A stretch of DNA of 64,000 bases from NCBI RefSeq assembly GCF_002283555.1, contig NZ_MVOI01000003.1:1967578-2031577 (forward strand). The letters run 5' to 3'. The translations under genes were made by a program, and so were the position numbers. Positions 24,660 to 34,497 of the stretch are shown piece by piece (position 1 is the first letter of the stretch; each line of letters starts with the position of its first letter). The notes under the pieces are model-generated. The model did not search any database and was not told where the DNA came from. It saw nothing but the letters and a program-made list of their open reading frames with translations. The DNA is from Rubrivirga sp. SAORIC476 (GTDB taxonomy: Bacteria > Bacteroidota > Rhodothermia > Rhodothermales > Rubricoccaceae).

Positions 24660-25925
24660 ATGAACGCCAACATCTTTCGCAAGGTCTCGATCGACCGGCT
24701 CTCCTCGCCCGAGCAGCTCGACCAGCTCCTCCGCCTCACCTCCGCGCGGGCATGGATCGGGCTGACGGCCTTCGGCGCCCTCATCGCGGTCGCCCTCGTG
24801 TGGGGCGCCTTCGGGACGCTCCAGACGCGCGTCCACGGCACCGGCGTCCTGATCCGCACCGGGGGCGTGTTCGACGTGTCCACGACCGTTGGCGGCCGCG
24901 TCACCGACGTGTCGGTGCGCCCCGGCACGCACGTCCGCGAGGGCCAGGTCGTCGCCCGCATCGAGCAGGCCGACCTCGCCGACGCCGTCGCCCAGGCCCG
25001 CGACCGCGTCGCGGATCTCCGCCACCAGGAGGCGCAGGCGCTGGCGCTCGCCTCCCAGGAGGCGGGGGCCTCGAACGCGCTCCGCAGCCAGCAGCGCGCC
25101 GCCGCCGCCGTCGAACTGCGCAGCGCCCGCGAGCGGAGCGGCTGGCTCCGCGAGCGGATCGCGTCCCAGCAGGAGCTCCTCGCCCAGGGCCTGGTCACCG
25201 ACCAGACCGTCCAGGCCACCCGCCGCGAGCTCCAGGTGACGCTGGAGCAGATCGAGCGCCTCGAGACCGAGCGCGACGGCGTCGGCGCGCAGGCGCTCAC
25301 CGACCAGAGCCAGCGCGCCCGCGAGGCGACCCAGCTCCGCCTCCAGGTGCTCGCCGCCGAGCGCGACGTGGAGCGGTTGGAGGCCCAGTACGAGCGCGCC
25401 ATCGAGGTCACGGCGCCCTACACGGGCCGCGTGCTGGAGGTCGTCGTCAACGCGGGCGACCTCGTCGGGCCGGGCGCCTCGCTGGCGCGGCTGGACCGCG
25501 AGGGCCGCGACGTGCAGTCGCTGGAGGCCGTCCTCTACGTGCCCGCCCAGGACGGCAAGCGCCTCCGCCCCGGCATGCCGGTCCAGCTGGCCCCCACCAC
25601 CTTCAAGCGCGAGGAGTTCGGCACCGTCCGCGCCCGCGTGACCTCGGTCTCGGACTTCCCCGCCACCCAGGAGGGCATGATGCGGACGCTCGCCAACGCC
25701 AACCTCGTCCAGGCGCTCTCCGGCGGCGCGGCCCCCTACGAGGTCTATGCCAGCCTCGAACTCGACCCCGACACGCCGACCGGCTACGCCTGGTCCTCAT
25801 CCGGCGGACCCGACGCGACGCTCCAGAGCGGCACCGTCGCCGCGGCCACCGTCGCCGTCGAGCAGCAGCGCCCGCTCGCCCTCGTGATCCCTGCGCTCCG
25901 CCGCTGGACCGGCGTCGGCGGCTGA
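24660..25925 (+). CDS. NHLM-type bacteriocin secretion protein (HlyD-like membrane fusion protein)
   Basis: A 421-aa periplasmic adaptor. The N terminus FRKVSIDRLSSPEQLDQLLR is the signature of NHLM bacteriocin secretion proteins. One membrane segment follows (WIGLTAFGALIAVALVWGAF). A lipoyl half-motif region (VSVRPGTHVREGQVVARIEQ), a long coiled coil and the second biotinyl-lipoyl half (TAPYTGRVLEVVVNAGDLVG) come next. It connects the ABC exporters to the TolC-like channel. It lies 48 bp after the tolC-like gene and 44 bp before the ABC transporter gene, in one operon. Confidence 0.92.
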   Translation: MNANIFRKVSIDRLSSPEQLDQLLRLTSARAWIGLTAFGALIAVALVWGAFGTLQTRVHGTGVLIRTGGVFDVSTTVGGRVTDVSVRPGTHVREGQVVARIEQADLADAVAQARDRVADLRHQEAQALALASQEAGASNALRSQQRAAAAVELRSARERSGWLRERIASQQELLAQGLVTDQTVQATRRELQVTLEQIERLETERDGVGAQALTDQSQRAREATQLRLQVLAAERDVERLEAQYERAIEVTAPYTGRVLEVVVNAGDLVGPGASLARLDREGRDVQSLEAVLYVPAQDGKRLRPGMPVQLAPTTFKREEFGTVRARVTSVSDFPATQEGMMRTLANANLVQALSGGAAPYEVYASLELDPDTPTGYAWSSSGGPDATLQSGTVAAATVAVEQQRPLALVIPALRRWTGVGG

Positions 25926-25969
25926 TCCGCTCCGTCACCGCCTCCGACCGCTCCTAGCACTCGCCTCCC

Positions 25970-28291
25970 ATGCGCGCCACCGCCGCTGTCCGTCTCCGCC
26001 CGCGCTCCCGCGACGCCGCCCCGGCGCGCGAGGCCATCGACCGGCTCCGCCGCCGCCTGCCCGGACCCCTCGGCCTGCCCGAGGGCCCGCGCCCCGCCAA
26101 GCGCGTCCGCGTGCCGACCGTGCTCCAGATGGAGGCCGTCGAGTGTGGCGCCGCCGCCCTCGCCAAGGTGCTGGCCTACTTCGGCAAGATCGTCCCGCTG
26201 GAAGAGGTTCGCCAGGCGTGCGGCGTCTCGCGCGACGGCTCCAAGGCCAGCAACGTGCTCAAGGCCGCCCGCGGCTACGGCCTCGTCGCGAAGGGCTACA
26301 AGCGCGAGCCCGAGGCGCTGAAGACGGTCCAGGGGCCCGCCATCCTGCACTGGAACTTCAACCACTTCCTGGTGCTGGAGGGATTCAAGGGCGGCAACGT
26401 CTACCTCAACGACCCGGGCATGGGGCCGCGCGTGGTCACCGAGGCGGAGTTCGACGAGGCGTTCACAGGCGTCGTGCTCACCTTCGAGCCCGGCCCCGAC
26501 TTCGAGCCCGGCGGCCGGAAGCGGACGCTCGCGGCGTCGCTGGGGCCCCGCCTGCGCGGCAGTGAGATGTCGCTGCTCTACGTCATCGTGGCGGGCCTGC
26601 TGCTCGTGGTGCCGGGCCTGGTGGCGGCCATCTTCTCGAAGGTCTTCGTGGACTCGGTCCTGGTCGGTGGCAACATGGACTGGCTGCGGCCGCTCCTGCT
26701 GTTCATGGGCACGACAGCGGCCGTCGCGGCAGGCCTGACGTGGCTCCAGCGCTCGGCGCTGCTGCGGCTGGAGACGAAGCTGGCCGCCTCCACCTCGGGC
26801 CAGTTCTTCTGGCACATCCTGCGGCTGCCGTTCTCGTTCTTCACCCAGCGCTTCGCCGGCGAGATCGGCTCACGCGTGGCGATCAACGACAAGGTGGCGC
26901 GGATCCTCTCGGGCGAGTTGGCGACGACGGCGCTGAGCGTGGTCACGGCCATCTTCTACGCCGCGCTCATGATCCAGTACGACCTGGTCCTGACGCTGGC
27001 GGGCGTGGCCGTCTCTGCGCTCAACCTGTTCGCGCTCAAGGTGGTCTCGCGGCGGCGCAAGGAGGCCAACCAGCGGATGCTCTCCGAGCGGGGCAAGGTG
27101 CTCGGCGCAGCCATGGGCGGGCTCCAGACCATCGAGACGCTCAAGGCGTCGGGGGCCGAGGGCGACTTCTTCGCGCGCTGGGCGGGCTATCACGCCAAGG
27201 CGTCCAACGCGCAGCAGGAACTGGGGCTGTACAGCCAGGTGCTCGCCATCGTGCCGCCGGTGCTGGTGGCGCTCAACACGGCCATCGTGCTCGGCCTCGG
27301 CGCCCTCCGGGTCATGGACGGCGAAATGACGATGGGCATGCTGGTCGCCTTTCAGGCGCTGACGGCCTCGTTCATCGCGCCCGTCAACCAGCTTGTCGGG
27401 CTGGGCGGCACGCTGCAGGAGGTGGAAGGCGACCTCGGCCGCCTCGACGACGTCCTGCGCGCGGCGCCCGAACGCCCGGCCGACCCCGCCGGACACACTA
27501 CCGAGGTGGCCGGGAGCGGTGACGGCACGGCCGTGGGCTTGCCCGCCCCGCCCGTGGTCGTCCGCCCGAAGCTGGACGGGCGGCTGGAGCTGCGTGGCAT
27601 CACGTTCGGCTACAGCCCGCTGGAGGCGCCGCTCATCGAGGGCCTCGACCTGGCGCTCGAGCCCGGCCAGCGGGTCGCGCTCGTCGGCGGCTCGGGCAGC
27701 GGCAAGAGCACCGTCGCAAAGCTGGTCTGTGGTCTCTACCAGCCGTGGTCCGGCGACATCCTCCTCGATGGCGTGCCCCGTGCCCAGGTGCCCGTCGGCG
27801 CGCTCGTCAACTCGTTCGCCTTCGTCGACCAGGACATCTTCCTCTTCGAGGGGACCGTCCACGACAACCTGACGCTGTGGGACACGGCGGTCGAGGACGC
27901 GGCGGTCGTCCGCGCGGCCCGCGACGCCTGCATCCACGATGCCATCGCCGAGCGGCCGGGGGGCTACCACGGCCACGTCGAGGAGGGGGGGCGCAACTTC
28001 TCGGGCGGCCAGCGCCAGCGCGTCGAGATCGCCCGCGCGCTCGTCGGCGACCCCTCGCTGCTCGTCCTCGACGAAGCCACCAGCGCCCTCGACCCGGCCA
28101 CCGAGGCGGTCATCGACGACGCCATCCGACGTCGCGGCTGCACCTGCCTCATCGTCGCTCACCGCCTGAGCACCATCCGCGACTGCGACGAGATCGTGGT
28201 CCTCGACGGTGGCAAGGTGGTCCAGCGCGGCACCCACGACCAGATGGCCGCCTCGGATGGGCCCTACGCCGATCTCATCTCGACCTATTGA
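25970..28291 (+). CDS. NHLM-type ABC exporter with C39 peptidase domain
   Basis: A 773-aa transporter that cleaves double-glycine leaders and exports the core peptides. The N-terminal C39 papain-like domain has its Cys59 in [20 protein letters not shown], His132 in NHFLVLEGF and Asp148 in LNDPG. A transmembrane domain follows ([20 protein letters not shown] onward). The ATPase domain has Walker [10 protein letters not shown] and signature [15 protein letters not shown]. All catalytic residues are present. It is expected to process the five precursors in this locus, whose leaders all end in a GG site. Confidence 0.94.
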   Translation: MRATAAVRLRPRSRDAAPAREAIDRLRRRLPGPLGLPEGPRPAKRVRVPTVLQMEAVECGAAALAKVLAYFGKIVPLEEVRQACGVSRDGSKASNVLKAARGYGLVAKGYKREPEALKTVQGPAILHWNFNHFLVLEGFKGGNVYLNDPGMGPRVVTEAEFDEAFTGVVLTFEPGPDFEPGGRKRTLAASLGPRLRGSEMSLLYVIVAGLLLVVPGLVAAIFSKVFVDSVLVGGNMDWLRPLLLFMGTTAAVAAGLTWLQRSALLRLETKLAASTSGQFFWHILRLPFSFFTQRFAGEIGSRVAINDKVARILSGELATTALSVVTAIFYAALMIQYDLVLTLAGVAVSALNLFALKVVSRRRKEANQRMLSERGKVLGAAMGGLQTIETLKASGAEGDFFARWAGYHAKASNAQQELGLYSQVLAIVPPVLVALNTAIVLGLGALRVMDGEMTMGMLVAFQALTASFIAPVNQLVGLGGTLQEVEGDLGRLDDVLRAAPERPADPAGHTTEVAGSGDGTAVGLPAPPVVVRPKLDGRLELRGITFGYSPLEAPLIEGLDLALEPGQRVALVGGSGSGKSTVAKLVCGLYQPWSGDILLDGVPRAQVPVGALVNSFAFVDQDIFLFEGTVHDNLTLWDTAVEDAAVVRAARDACIHDAIAERPGGYHGHVEEGGRNFSGGQRQRVEIARALVGDPSLLVLDEATSALDPATEAVIDDAIRRRGCTCLIVAHRLSTIRDCDEIVVLDGGKVVQRGTHDQMAASDGPYADLISTY

Positions 28292-28318
28292 TGCGCGCCC
28301 AGTGAACTGCCTCGTCAC

Positions 28319-28362
28319 GAGAAGAGAAGGAGGGCACTAGACCGAGGCCCAACTCTCTTCTC
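28319..28362 (+). other. inverted repeat between the two exporter genes
   Basis: Perfect 9-bp arms GAGAAGAGA and TCTCTTCTC separated by 26 nt in the 133-bp gap. It could lower read-through or stabilise mRNA; no T run follows. Confidence 0.35.
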
Positions 28363-28424
28363 CTCCGCATTCCATATGAACGGACGCTGATCCCCACGCC
28401 GTACGCGCCCCGACTCCTCTCCCC

Positions 28425-31241
28425 ATGACTGCCCCGACGCTCTCCGCCCCCTTCTCGCTCACCGGCATCGCCGACGCCACCCGCGTCGCGTCGGGGCATG
28501 TGGACGTGTTCGCCGTGCGGACCGACTCGGCTGGGACGCCCGTCGGCCGCCGCCGTCATGTCTGCCGACGGGCCGCGGGCGAGGCCTTCTTTCCCGTGCC
28601 GAGCGGGCGCATCGCGCTGCTGGCCGTGCCGTCGTCCGGCGCCGAGATGGTGCCCGTCGATCGGATGGTGGTCGACGTGGCGGCGCTCGTGGAGTCCTGG
28701 GTGACGGCCCTCGGCGAGGGCGTGTTTGATGGGACGCCACCCAAGGAGTCGGTGCGGCCGGTGCCGGGTGAGGTGCTGGAGGTCGAGGCGGGGGCGGCGC
28801 TCCGGAGCCGCGACCAGCTCGTGTGGGTCCGGTTCGAAGAGGGCGGGGCGACGCTGGGCGGGCGGCCCGAGCTGTCCACGAACGGCCGCGCCGTGCCCGT
28901 CGGCGCGCGTCCCTGGCTCGTGACCACGGCGCCCACGGTCGCGCACGTCGCCAGCACCGCCGAGCGGCTCGCCGAGGCGGGCCTGGACGCCGACCTGGAC
29001 GCCTTCCACGGCTTGGTCCTCAACGCGCTGGCGGCCGACGAGGACCGGGGCCTGGCGGCCGAGGGCGCCCGTGCCGCACGCCGCGCCGAGGGCGCCCGCG
29101 CGGCCCTCGCCGAGGGATCGAGCCACCTCGCGTCCATCCTCCTGCCCAACGCCGACGCCGTGGAGGCCGAGGCGGCTGACGCCCTGATGACGGCCGCCAT
29201 GCGCGTCGGGCGCGCACTCGGCGTCGAGATCGAGGCGCCGCCGGCGCGCGACCTGGCGGCCCGCCGCGACCGCGTCGGCGAGATCGCGCGGGCGTCGCGG
29301 CTGCGCGTCCGCAAGGTGGTTCTCTCGGGTGACTGGTGGCGCGCCGACGTGGGCCCGGTGCTGGGCATGGCGATGCCCGAGGGCGCCGGTCAGGCGCCGC
29401 GCCCGGTCGCGCTCCTCCGGCGGAAGGGCAAGACGGTCCTGCTCGACGGCGCGGACCAGACCGTCGTGACCGAGGCCGTCGCCGACCGCGTGCACCCGGT
29501 CGCGTTCACGTTCTACCGGCCGTTTCCGGACCGCGCGCTCTCGGCGCTGGACGTGGCGCGGTTCGGGCTGGCGGGCGGGTCCCGCGACCTCGGCGCCATC
29601 CTGGCCGTGGGGCTGGTCGTCGGCCTGCTGGGCCTGCTGACGCCGTACGTCACCGGCGAGCTGTTCCAGACGGCCATCCCCGAGGCCGACCGCGGGCTCC
29701 TGTTCCAGCTGATCGGCGCGCTGGTGGCGTCGGCCCTGGGCACGGCGGCGTTCCACGCCACGCGCGGGCTGGCGCTGCTGCGGCTGGAGAGCCGCATGGA
29801 CGTGACCGTCCAGGCCGCCGTCTGGGACCGGCTGCTCAAGCTGCCGACGGGCTTCTTCCGCCGGTTCACGGCGGGCGAACTGGCCAGCCGCGCGGGCGCC
29901 ATCAGTTCCATCCGCCAACTTCTCTCGGGCGCGACCATCACGTCGCTGCTGAGCGCCGTGTTCTCGGTGACGTACGTCGGGCTGATGCTGTGGTACAGCG
30001 TCACGCTGTCGCTGTGGGCGATCGGCCTGACGGGCATCGCCCTCACCTGTACGCTCGTCGCGTCGTGGGTCCAGTTGCGGCACCAGCGCGAGGTGTCCGA
30101 AGTACAGTCGCGCCTGCAGGGCCGCGTGCTCCAGTTCCTGACCGGCCTCACCAAGCTGCGCGTGGCGGGTGCCGAGGCGAAGGCGTTCTCGCACTGGGCG
30201 CGCGACTTTGGCCGCCAGCGGGCGCTGCAGGTCCGCGCCAAGCGCTCGGCCAACGGGCTGGGCACGTTCAATGCGGCGTTCCCCATCGTGTCGTCGCTGG
30301 TGCTGTTCGCCGTTGTCGCCTCGGGCGACGAAGGGCCGCTGCTGCCCATCGGCACGTTCGTGGCCTTCCATGCCGCCTACGCATCGTTCACGGCGGCCGT
30401 GCTGTCGCTCTCGGGCGCCTTTACGTCCGTGCTGATGGCGATCCCGCTCTACGAGCAGGCCGAGCCCATCCTGACGGCGCTGCCTGAGGTGGACGCCACC
30501 AAGGCCGACCCCGGCGAGCTGACCGGCCGCCTCGGCGTCGAGCACGCCACGTTCCGCTACGACCCCGAGGGCTCGCCGATCCTGCAGGACGTGACCATCC
30601 GCGCTGAGCCAGGCGAGTTCGTGGCGCTGGTCGGGCCGTCGGGGTCGGGCAAGAGCACCGTGCTGCGGCTGCTGCTGGGCTTCGAGACGCCCGAGGCAGG
30701 CGCCGTCCTCTACGACGACCACGACTTGGCCGAGATCGACGTGCAGGCCGTCCGCCGCCAGCTCGGCGTGGTGCTCCAGAGCGGCGGCCTCATGCAGGGC
30801 GACCTGTTCACCAACATCGTCGGCTCTAGCGGCGCCACCCACGACGACGCCTGGGAGGCCGCCCGCATGGCGGGCTTCGACCGCGACGTGCAGAAGATGC
30901 CGATGGGCATGCACACCGTCGTCAGCGAGGGCGGCACCACGCTCTCGGGCGGCCAGCGGCAGCGCCTCATGATCGCCCGCGCCATCGTCGGCAAGCCCCG
31001 CCTCCTCTTCTTCGACGAGGCGACCTCCGCCCTCGACAACCACACCCAGGCGACGGTCTCCCGCAGCCTGGAGGCCCTGGAGGCCACCCGCATCGTCGTC
31101 GCCCACCGGCTCTCGACGATCCAGAACGCCGACCGGATTTACGTGATCGACCGTGGTCGCGTGGTCCAGGAAGGCACATACGACGAGCTGCTCGCGGTGC
31201 CCGGCCTCTTCGCCGACCTCGCCGCCCGCCAGCTCGCCTGA
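28425..31241 (+). CDS. NHLM bacteriocin ABC transporter permease/ATPase
   Basis: A 938-aa second exporter typical of NHLM loci. It has no peptidase Cys. The N-terminal ~370 residues are a cytoplasmic regulatory region (from CNMP-like folding in the family; FAVRTDSAGTPVGRR, PVPSGRIALLAVPSSG). A six-helix permease domain follows (AILAVGLVVGLLGLLTPYVT onward), and the ATPase domain has [13 protein letters not shown] and LSGGQRQRLMIARAI. In NHLM systems it acts with the peptidase-type exporter, possibly as a heterodimer. The order adaptor, peptidase-ABC, ABC is the standard NHLM order. Confidence 0.92.
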   Translation: MTAPTLSAPFSLTGIADATRVASGHVDVFAVRTDSAGTPVGRRRHVCRRAAGEAFFPVPSGRIALLAVPSSGAEMVPVDRMVVDVAALVESWVTALGEGVFDGTPPKESVRPVPGEVLEVEAGAALRSRDQLVWVRFEEGGATLGGRPELSTNGRAVPVGARPWLVTTAPTVAHVASTAERLAEAGLDADLDAFHGLVLNALAADEDRGLAAEGARAARRAEGARAALAEGSSHLASILLPNADAVEAEAADALMTAAMRVGRALGVEIEAPPARDLAARRDRVGEIARASRLRVRKVVLSGDWWRADVGPVLGMAMPEGAGQAPRPVALLRRKGKTVLLDGADQTVVTEAVADRVHPVAFTFYRPFPDRALSALDVARFGLAGGSRDLGAILAVGLVVGLLGLLTPYVTGELFQTAIPEADRGLLFQLIGALVASALGTAAFHATRGLALLRLESRMDVTVQAAVWDRLLKLPTGFFRRFTAGELASRAGAISSIRQLLSGATITSLLSAVFSVTYVGLMLWYSVTLSLWAIGLTGIALTCTLVASWVQLRHQREVSEVQSRLQGRVLQFLTGLTKLRVAGAEAKAFSHWARDFGRQRALQVRAKRSANGLGTFNAAFPIVSSLVLFAVVASGDEGPLLPIGTFVAFHAAYASFTAAVLSLSGAFTSVLMAIPLYEQAEPILTALPEVDATKADPGELTGRLGVEHATFRYDPEGSPILQDVTIRAEPGEFVALVGPSGSGKSTVLRLLLGFETPEAGAVLYDDHDLAEIDVQAVRRQLGVVLQSGGLMQGDLFTNIVGSSGATHDDAWEAARMAGFDRDVQKMPMGMHTVVSEGGTTLSGGQRQRLMIARAIVGKPRLLFFDEATSALDNHTQATVSRSLEALEATRIVVAHRLSTIQNADRIYVIDRGRVVQEGTYDELLAVPGLFADLAARQLA

Positions 31242-31282
31242 CATCGACTCATTTCTCTCCACCATCCACCTCAGAGGAAGCC

Positions 31283-32521
31283 ATGCGTCCCGCACGACTC
31301 TCTTTTCCCGCTAGCGCGGCGGCCCTCCTCGCCCTCGCGCTCTTTACCTCGGCCTGTGGGCCGGACGACCCCGCCACGCTCCGTGCCGAACGGGCGGCCC
31401 AGGCCGAGGGCGACCTCGTGGTCGGCGTCGCCTGGCCCTGGGAGGCGCGGACCGCCGGGCTCTACGCCGAGGGCCTCGACATGGCCGTCGAGGAGGTCAA
31501 CGCCAACGGCGGCGTGCTCGGGCGCCCGCTCCGGCTCGTCCGCGGCGACGACGACGAGTCGGTCGACGGCGGTCGGCTGGTCGCCCAGCGCTTCGCCGAT
31601 GACCCGGACGTGGTCGCCGTCATCGGCCACCTCAACTCGCACGTCACGATCCCGGCGGCTGACATCTACGAGCGCGGCGGCCTGCTGATGCTCACGCCCG
31701 CGTCCACGGCGCCCGAGCTGACGCGCCGCGGACACCGCCGCATCTTCCGCAGCGTCCACGACGACGAGGACGTGGGCCGCCAGATGGTGGCCCTCGCGGC
31801 CGAGAACGGCTGGCGCCGCGTCTACGTGGTCTACGTCCGGACGTCCTATGGCGAGGGGCTCGCGACGGCGTTCGAGGCGGCCGCCACCGACAGCCGCGTC
31901 GCCGTCGTGGGCCGCGCGGCCTACGGTGCCGACGGCTCCGGCCTCGACGCGCTCGTCGGCGATGTCCGCCAGACGCGCGGCGCGCGCGGCGTGGACGCGG
32001 TCTTCCTGGCTGGCGTGCCGCCCGAGGCGGGTTCGGTCATCGCGGCGCTGAGGCGCGGCGGCGTGGGCGCGCCCATCTTCGGCGGCGACGCGCTCGACAC
32101 GGTCGAACTGGTCGAGTCGGCCGAGGGCGCGGCCGAGGGCGTCTACGTGGCGAGCGTGTTCCACCCGGACGACCCGCGCCCCGAGTCGCAGGCCTTCCGC
32201 GTGGCCTTCGAGGCCCGGTACGGGACCGCGCCCGACTCGTGGGCTGCCCGTGGCTACGAGGCCGTCCGTGTGCTCGCGCAGGCCATGGAGGCGGCGGGCT
32301 CGGCCGCGCCGGACGCCGTCGCGGCGGCGCTCCGCGACGGCGGCCAGCTCAGCGGCATCACCGGCCCCTTTGGCTTCGACGACAAGGGGGATGTCGTGGG
32401 CAAGCGCCTCGTGACGGCGGTCATCCGGGGCGGCCAGTTCCAGTACCACAGTACGGGGGACATGGCCGCGACTCACGCCGAGGTTCCGATCCGCTCCACC
32501 AGCACTCCCGCGGGCGACTGA
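31283..32521 (+). CDS. periplasmic substrate-binding lipoprotein (LIV-BP-like, type 1 fold)
   Basis: A 412-aa lipoprotein. The signal ends in the lipobox LFTSACG. The mature protein is a two-lobed periplasmic-binding fold of the branched-chain amino-acid receptor kind: GVAWPWEARTAGLYAEGLDM, VNANGGVLGRPLRLVRGDDD, then AVIGHLNSHVTIPAADIYER. No cognate permease is present, so it is unlikely to serve classical uptake. Its place between the exporter and a precursor gene suggests a sensing or peptide-binding role, perhaps immunity or feedback (inference). Confidence 0.88.
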   Translation: MRPARLSFPASAAALLALALFTSACGPDDPATLRAERAAQAEGDLVVGVAWPWEARTAGLYAEGLDMAVEEVNANGGVLGRPLRLVRGDDDESVDGGRLVAQRFADDPDVVAVIGHLNSHVTIPAADIYERGGLLMLTPASTAPELTRRGHRRIFRSVHDDEDVGRQMVALAAENGWRRVYVVYVRTSYGEGLATAFEAAATDSRVAVVGRAAYGADGSGLDALVGDVRQTRGARGVDAVFLAGVPPEAGSVIAALRRGGVGAPIFGGDALDTVELVESAEGAAEGVYVASVFHPDDPRPESQAFRVAFEARYGTAPDSWAARGYEAVRVLAQAMEAAGSAAPDAVAAALRDGGQLSGITGPFGFDDKGDVVGKRLVTAVIRGGQFQYHSTGDMAATHAEVPIRSTSTPAGD

Positions 32522-32599
32522 CTTCGCCCCCGCCGACCTCTTCCGGCGAGGCGACGAAGAGGACCCCCACCCCGCTTCTTCCCTTATACCTACACGATC

Positions 32600-32794
32600 A
32601 TGAGCAACGACCCCACGAACACCGCCGCCTCCGAGACCGAACTGTCCGACGAGGCCCTCGAGGCCGCCGCGGGTGGCGTCACGGGCGGTGGCGACACCGG
32701 CATCGTCGGCGGCTGCACGGAGCCCGACCTCGGCGGCGGCGCGTCCGGCGGCGGCGGCGACTTCGGCGGTGGCGGCGCCGGAGGTGGCTGGTAG
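32600..32794 (+). CDS. RiPP precursor A: double-glycine leader with Gly-rich core
   Basis: A 64-aa peptide. The leader of about 26 residues ends LSDEALEAAAGG, matching the leader ends of four other peptides in this locus. The core (residues 27-64) is more than half Gly, begins VTGGGDTGIVGGCTEPD and ends GGGAGGGW, with one Cys and very few Ser/Thr. It is therefore a poor lanthionine substrate; a glycine-rich bacteriocin-like or other modified peptide is possible. It lies 78 bp after the binding-protein gene and is followed by a hairpin and an HExxH protein. Confidence 0.82.
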   Translation: MSNDPTNTAASETELSDEALEAAAGGVTGGGDTGIVGGCTEPDLGGGASGGGGDFGGGGAGGGW

Positions 32795-32824
32795 GCCGCC
32801 TGCCCCGCCGTCCCATCGACCCTG

Positions 32825-32853
32825 GCCGGCCCCTGACCTGTTCGGGGGCCGGC
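32825..32853 (+). terminator. hairpin between precursor A and the HExxH gene
   Basis: Perfect 9-bp stem GCCGGCCCC / GGGGCCGGC with an 11-nt loop, followed by TTCGTTC. It is probably a partial terminator that keeps precursor mRNA in excess over downstream mRNA. Confidence 0.55.
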
Positions 32854-32870
32854 TTCGTTCCACTCCCGCC

Positions 32871-33980
32871 ATGATGCTCCCCAGCCCCCCTGCCGACCTC
32901 GCGCACCGGACGGACCGCCTCCGCCGCCTGGGCGCGGCGGAGGCCGACCTCGATACGCTCCTGGCCTACACCGACAGCCCTTTCACCTTCTCCGGCCCGC
33001 AGACCCTCGACGACGAGCCGTTCGTGTCGGCCTGGGAGGGCTACCTCGCCGAGGCCGAGGCAGGCGATGTGTTCGCGGTGCTCCAGCAGGCCATCGTCCA
33101 GCTCCGGTTTCCCGTTCGCGCGGGGATCGGAGACACCGAGGTGTACCGGGCGGCCACCCGTCGGGGAGACCTGGCCGCCCTCGGGCCCGACGGCCTGTTC
33201 GAAGGCGGCCTCCAGCTGGTCGCCCCGGACCGCCTTCGCCTGGAGCTCCAGCCGACCCCGGCGGGCCGGATTCCGGTCCTGACCGCTCCCGTGCGCGAGG
33301 ATTTTGTCGCGCTTCTCCAGGCCCTGACGCGCCGGAACGAGCCCGTTCCCATCCCCGCATCGATGGGGGCGCTCATGGTGAGCGGGTACAACAACTGGGA
33401 CCGCGTTCGGCGATACCGCCGCACGTGGGAGGCCTCCGGCGCGAAGGGCTCCTGGGAAGAGGCGTTCCAGGCCCTGATTCCACATCGAGCGCGGTACCAG
33501 GACCGATTCGTGCTGCTCAGCGAGGGCCCTTACGCGGGCGTCGCCGCCTCCGCCCTCGGCGTTGAGGAGGACGAGTGGATCCAGGTCTCCCACGTCATCC
33601 GGCGCGAGCACGAGTGTGCCCACTACTACACGCGCCGTGTGCTGGGCGCGATGACCTCCAACGCCTTCGAGGAGATGATGGCCGATGCGTATGGGGTGAC
33701 CGTGGCCACCGGGAGATGGCGCCCGGACGCGGTCCGCCGCCTGCTCGGGCTGGCGGACACCGGAGGGCGGCCCCTCGACGGGGGGCGCATCTGGAACTAC
33801 CAGGGCTCCCTCCGTCCAGACGCCTTCGCCGTCGTCGTCCGGCTGGTGGACGAGATCCTCGACGGCCTCGACGTGCCCGCGGAAGCGGGGGCATCGGCCG
33901 AGGCGGCCCACCTGCTCCGGCACCTCGCCGCCGAGTGCTACCCGAGCACCTCCAGCGCTCGCGAGGGTATCCCGCACTGA
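32871..33980 (+). CDS. HExxH-motif protein of RiPP locus (putative metallopeptidase-like)
   Basis: A 369-aa protein with no signal peptide. REHECAHYYTRRVLGAM contains H247-E248-X2-H251. NAFEEMMADAYG (E267/E268, D272) follows at the spacing expected for a third zinc ligand. The N-terminal half has no known domain. I recall similar proteins (possibly DUF7005) near lanthipeptide synthetases, but am not sure of the number. It may trim the core peptide or have lost catalysis and act as a binding protein. Start ATG 32871; a second ATG follows directly. It is the last gene of the forward peptide operon. Confidence 0.75.
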   Translation: MMLPSPPADLAHRTDRLRRLGAAEADLDTLLAYTDSPFTFSGPQTLDDEPFVSAWEGYLAEAEAGDVFAVLQQAIVQLRFPVRAGIGDTEVYRAATRRGDLAALGPDGLFEGGLQLVAPDRLRLELQPTPAGRIPVLTAPVREDFVALLQALTRRNEPVPIPASMGALMVSGYNNWDRVRRYRRTWEASGAKGSWEEAFQALIPHRARYQDRFVLLSEGPYAGVAASALGVEEDEWIQVSHVIRREHECAHYYTRRVLGAMTSNAFEEMMADAYGVTVATGRWRPDAVRRLLGLADTGGRPLDGGRIWNYQGSLRPDAFAVVVRLVDEILDGLDVPAEAGASAEAAHLLRHLAAECYPSTSSAREGIPH

Positions 33981-34029
33981 ACGAGGCGGCCCTGGCCGTA
34001 CCAGGCGCCCGAGGCGGGTAGGGAGAGCC

Positions 34030-34437
34030 TCAGAAGCCGGTCGCGGCCCATGCGATGACGAGGCCGCTGACGAAGGCGGCCAGCGAGGTGATCATCCCCG
34101 TCACCCTGGACCGGACCCACCCGCAGAGGCCGAGGGCGATCAGGAGCGCGTACATCCCCACCACCAGCAGGACCATGAGGGTGCGGCGGGGGACCACGGC
34201 CACCGTCACGTCCGGCGAGAACGAGAGGAGGGTGCCCATGATAGACGCGCACAAGAAGGCCGCCGCCGCGATGGCCGCGCTCGACACGAGCGCCGTGCCC
34301 AGGCCGCGTGGGCCCTCCGCCGTCAGGAGCGAGCTGAGAATCGAAAAGGAGAACCCTCCGAGAACGGCGCTCAGGAAGGCGAGCTGTCCAGCCGCCTCGC
34401 CGAGTTGGGCCAGTTCGTCAGGCAGAACAGGTTGCAT
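34030..34437 (-). CDS. small integral membrane protein (about four helices)
   Basis: A 135-aa membrane protein. Four hydrophobic segments are visible: LAFLSAVLGGFSFSILSSLL, ALVSSAAIAAAAFLCASIMG, LMVLLVVGMYALLIALGLCG and ITSLAAFVSGLVIAWAATG. I do not recognise a family. As the last gene of the LanM operon, behind the S41 peptidase, it is a candidate immunity protein for the peptide product (inference from position and topology only). Confidence 0.7.
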   Translation of the reverse strand: MQPVLPDELAQLGEAAGQLAFLSAVLGGFSFSILSSLLTAEGPRGLGTALVSSAAIAAAAFLCASIMGTLLSFSPDVTVAVVPRRTLMVLLVVGMYALLIALGLCGWVRSRVTGMITSLAAFVSGLVIAWAATGF

Positions 34438-34497
34438 GGAGGGGAGAGGGGACGGGCCCGAGTCTACGGCCCCGGGCAGCTGGAATCTACCGCTGCC

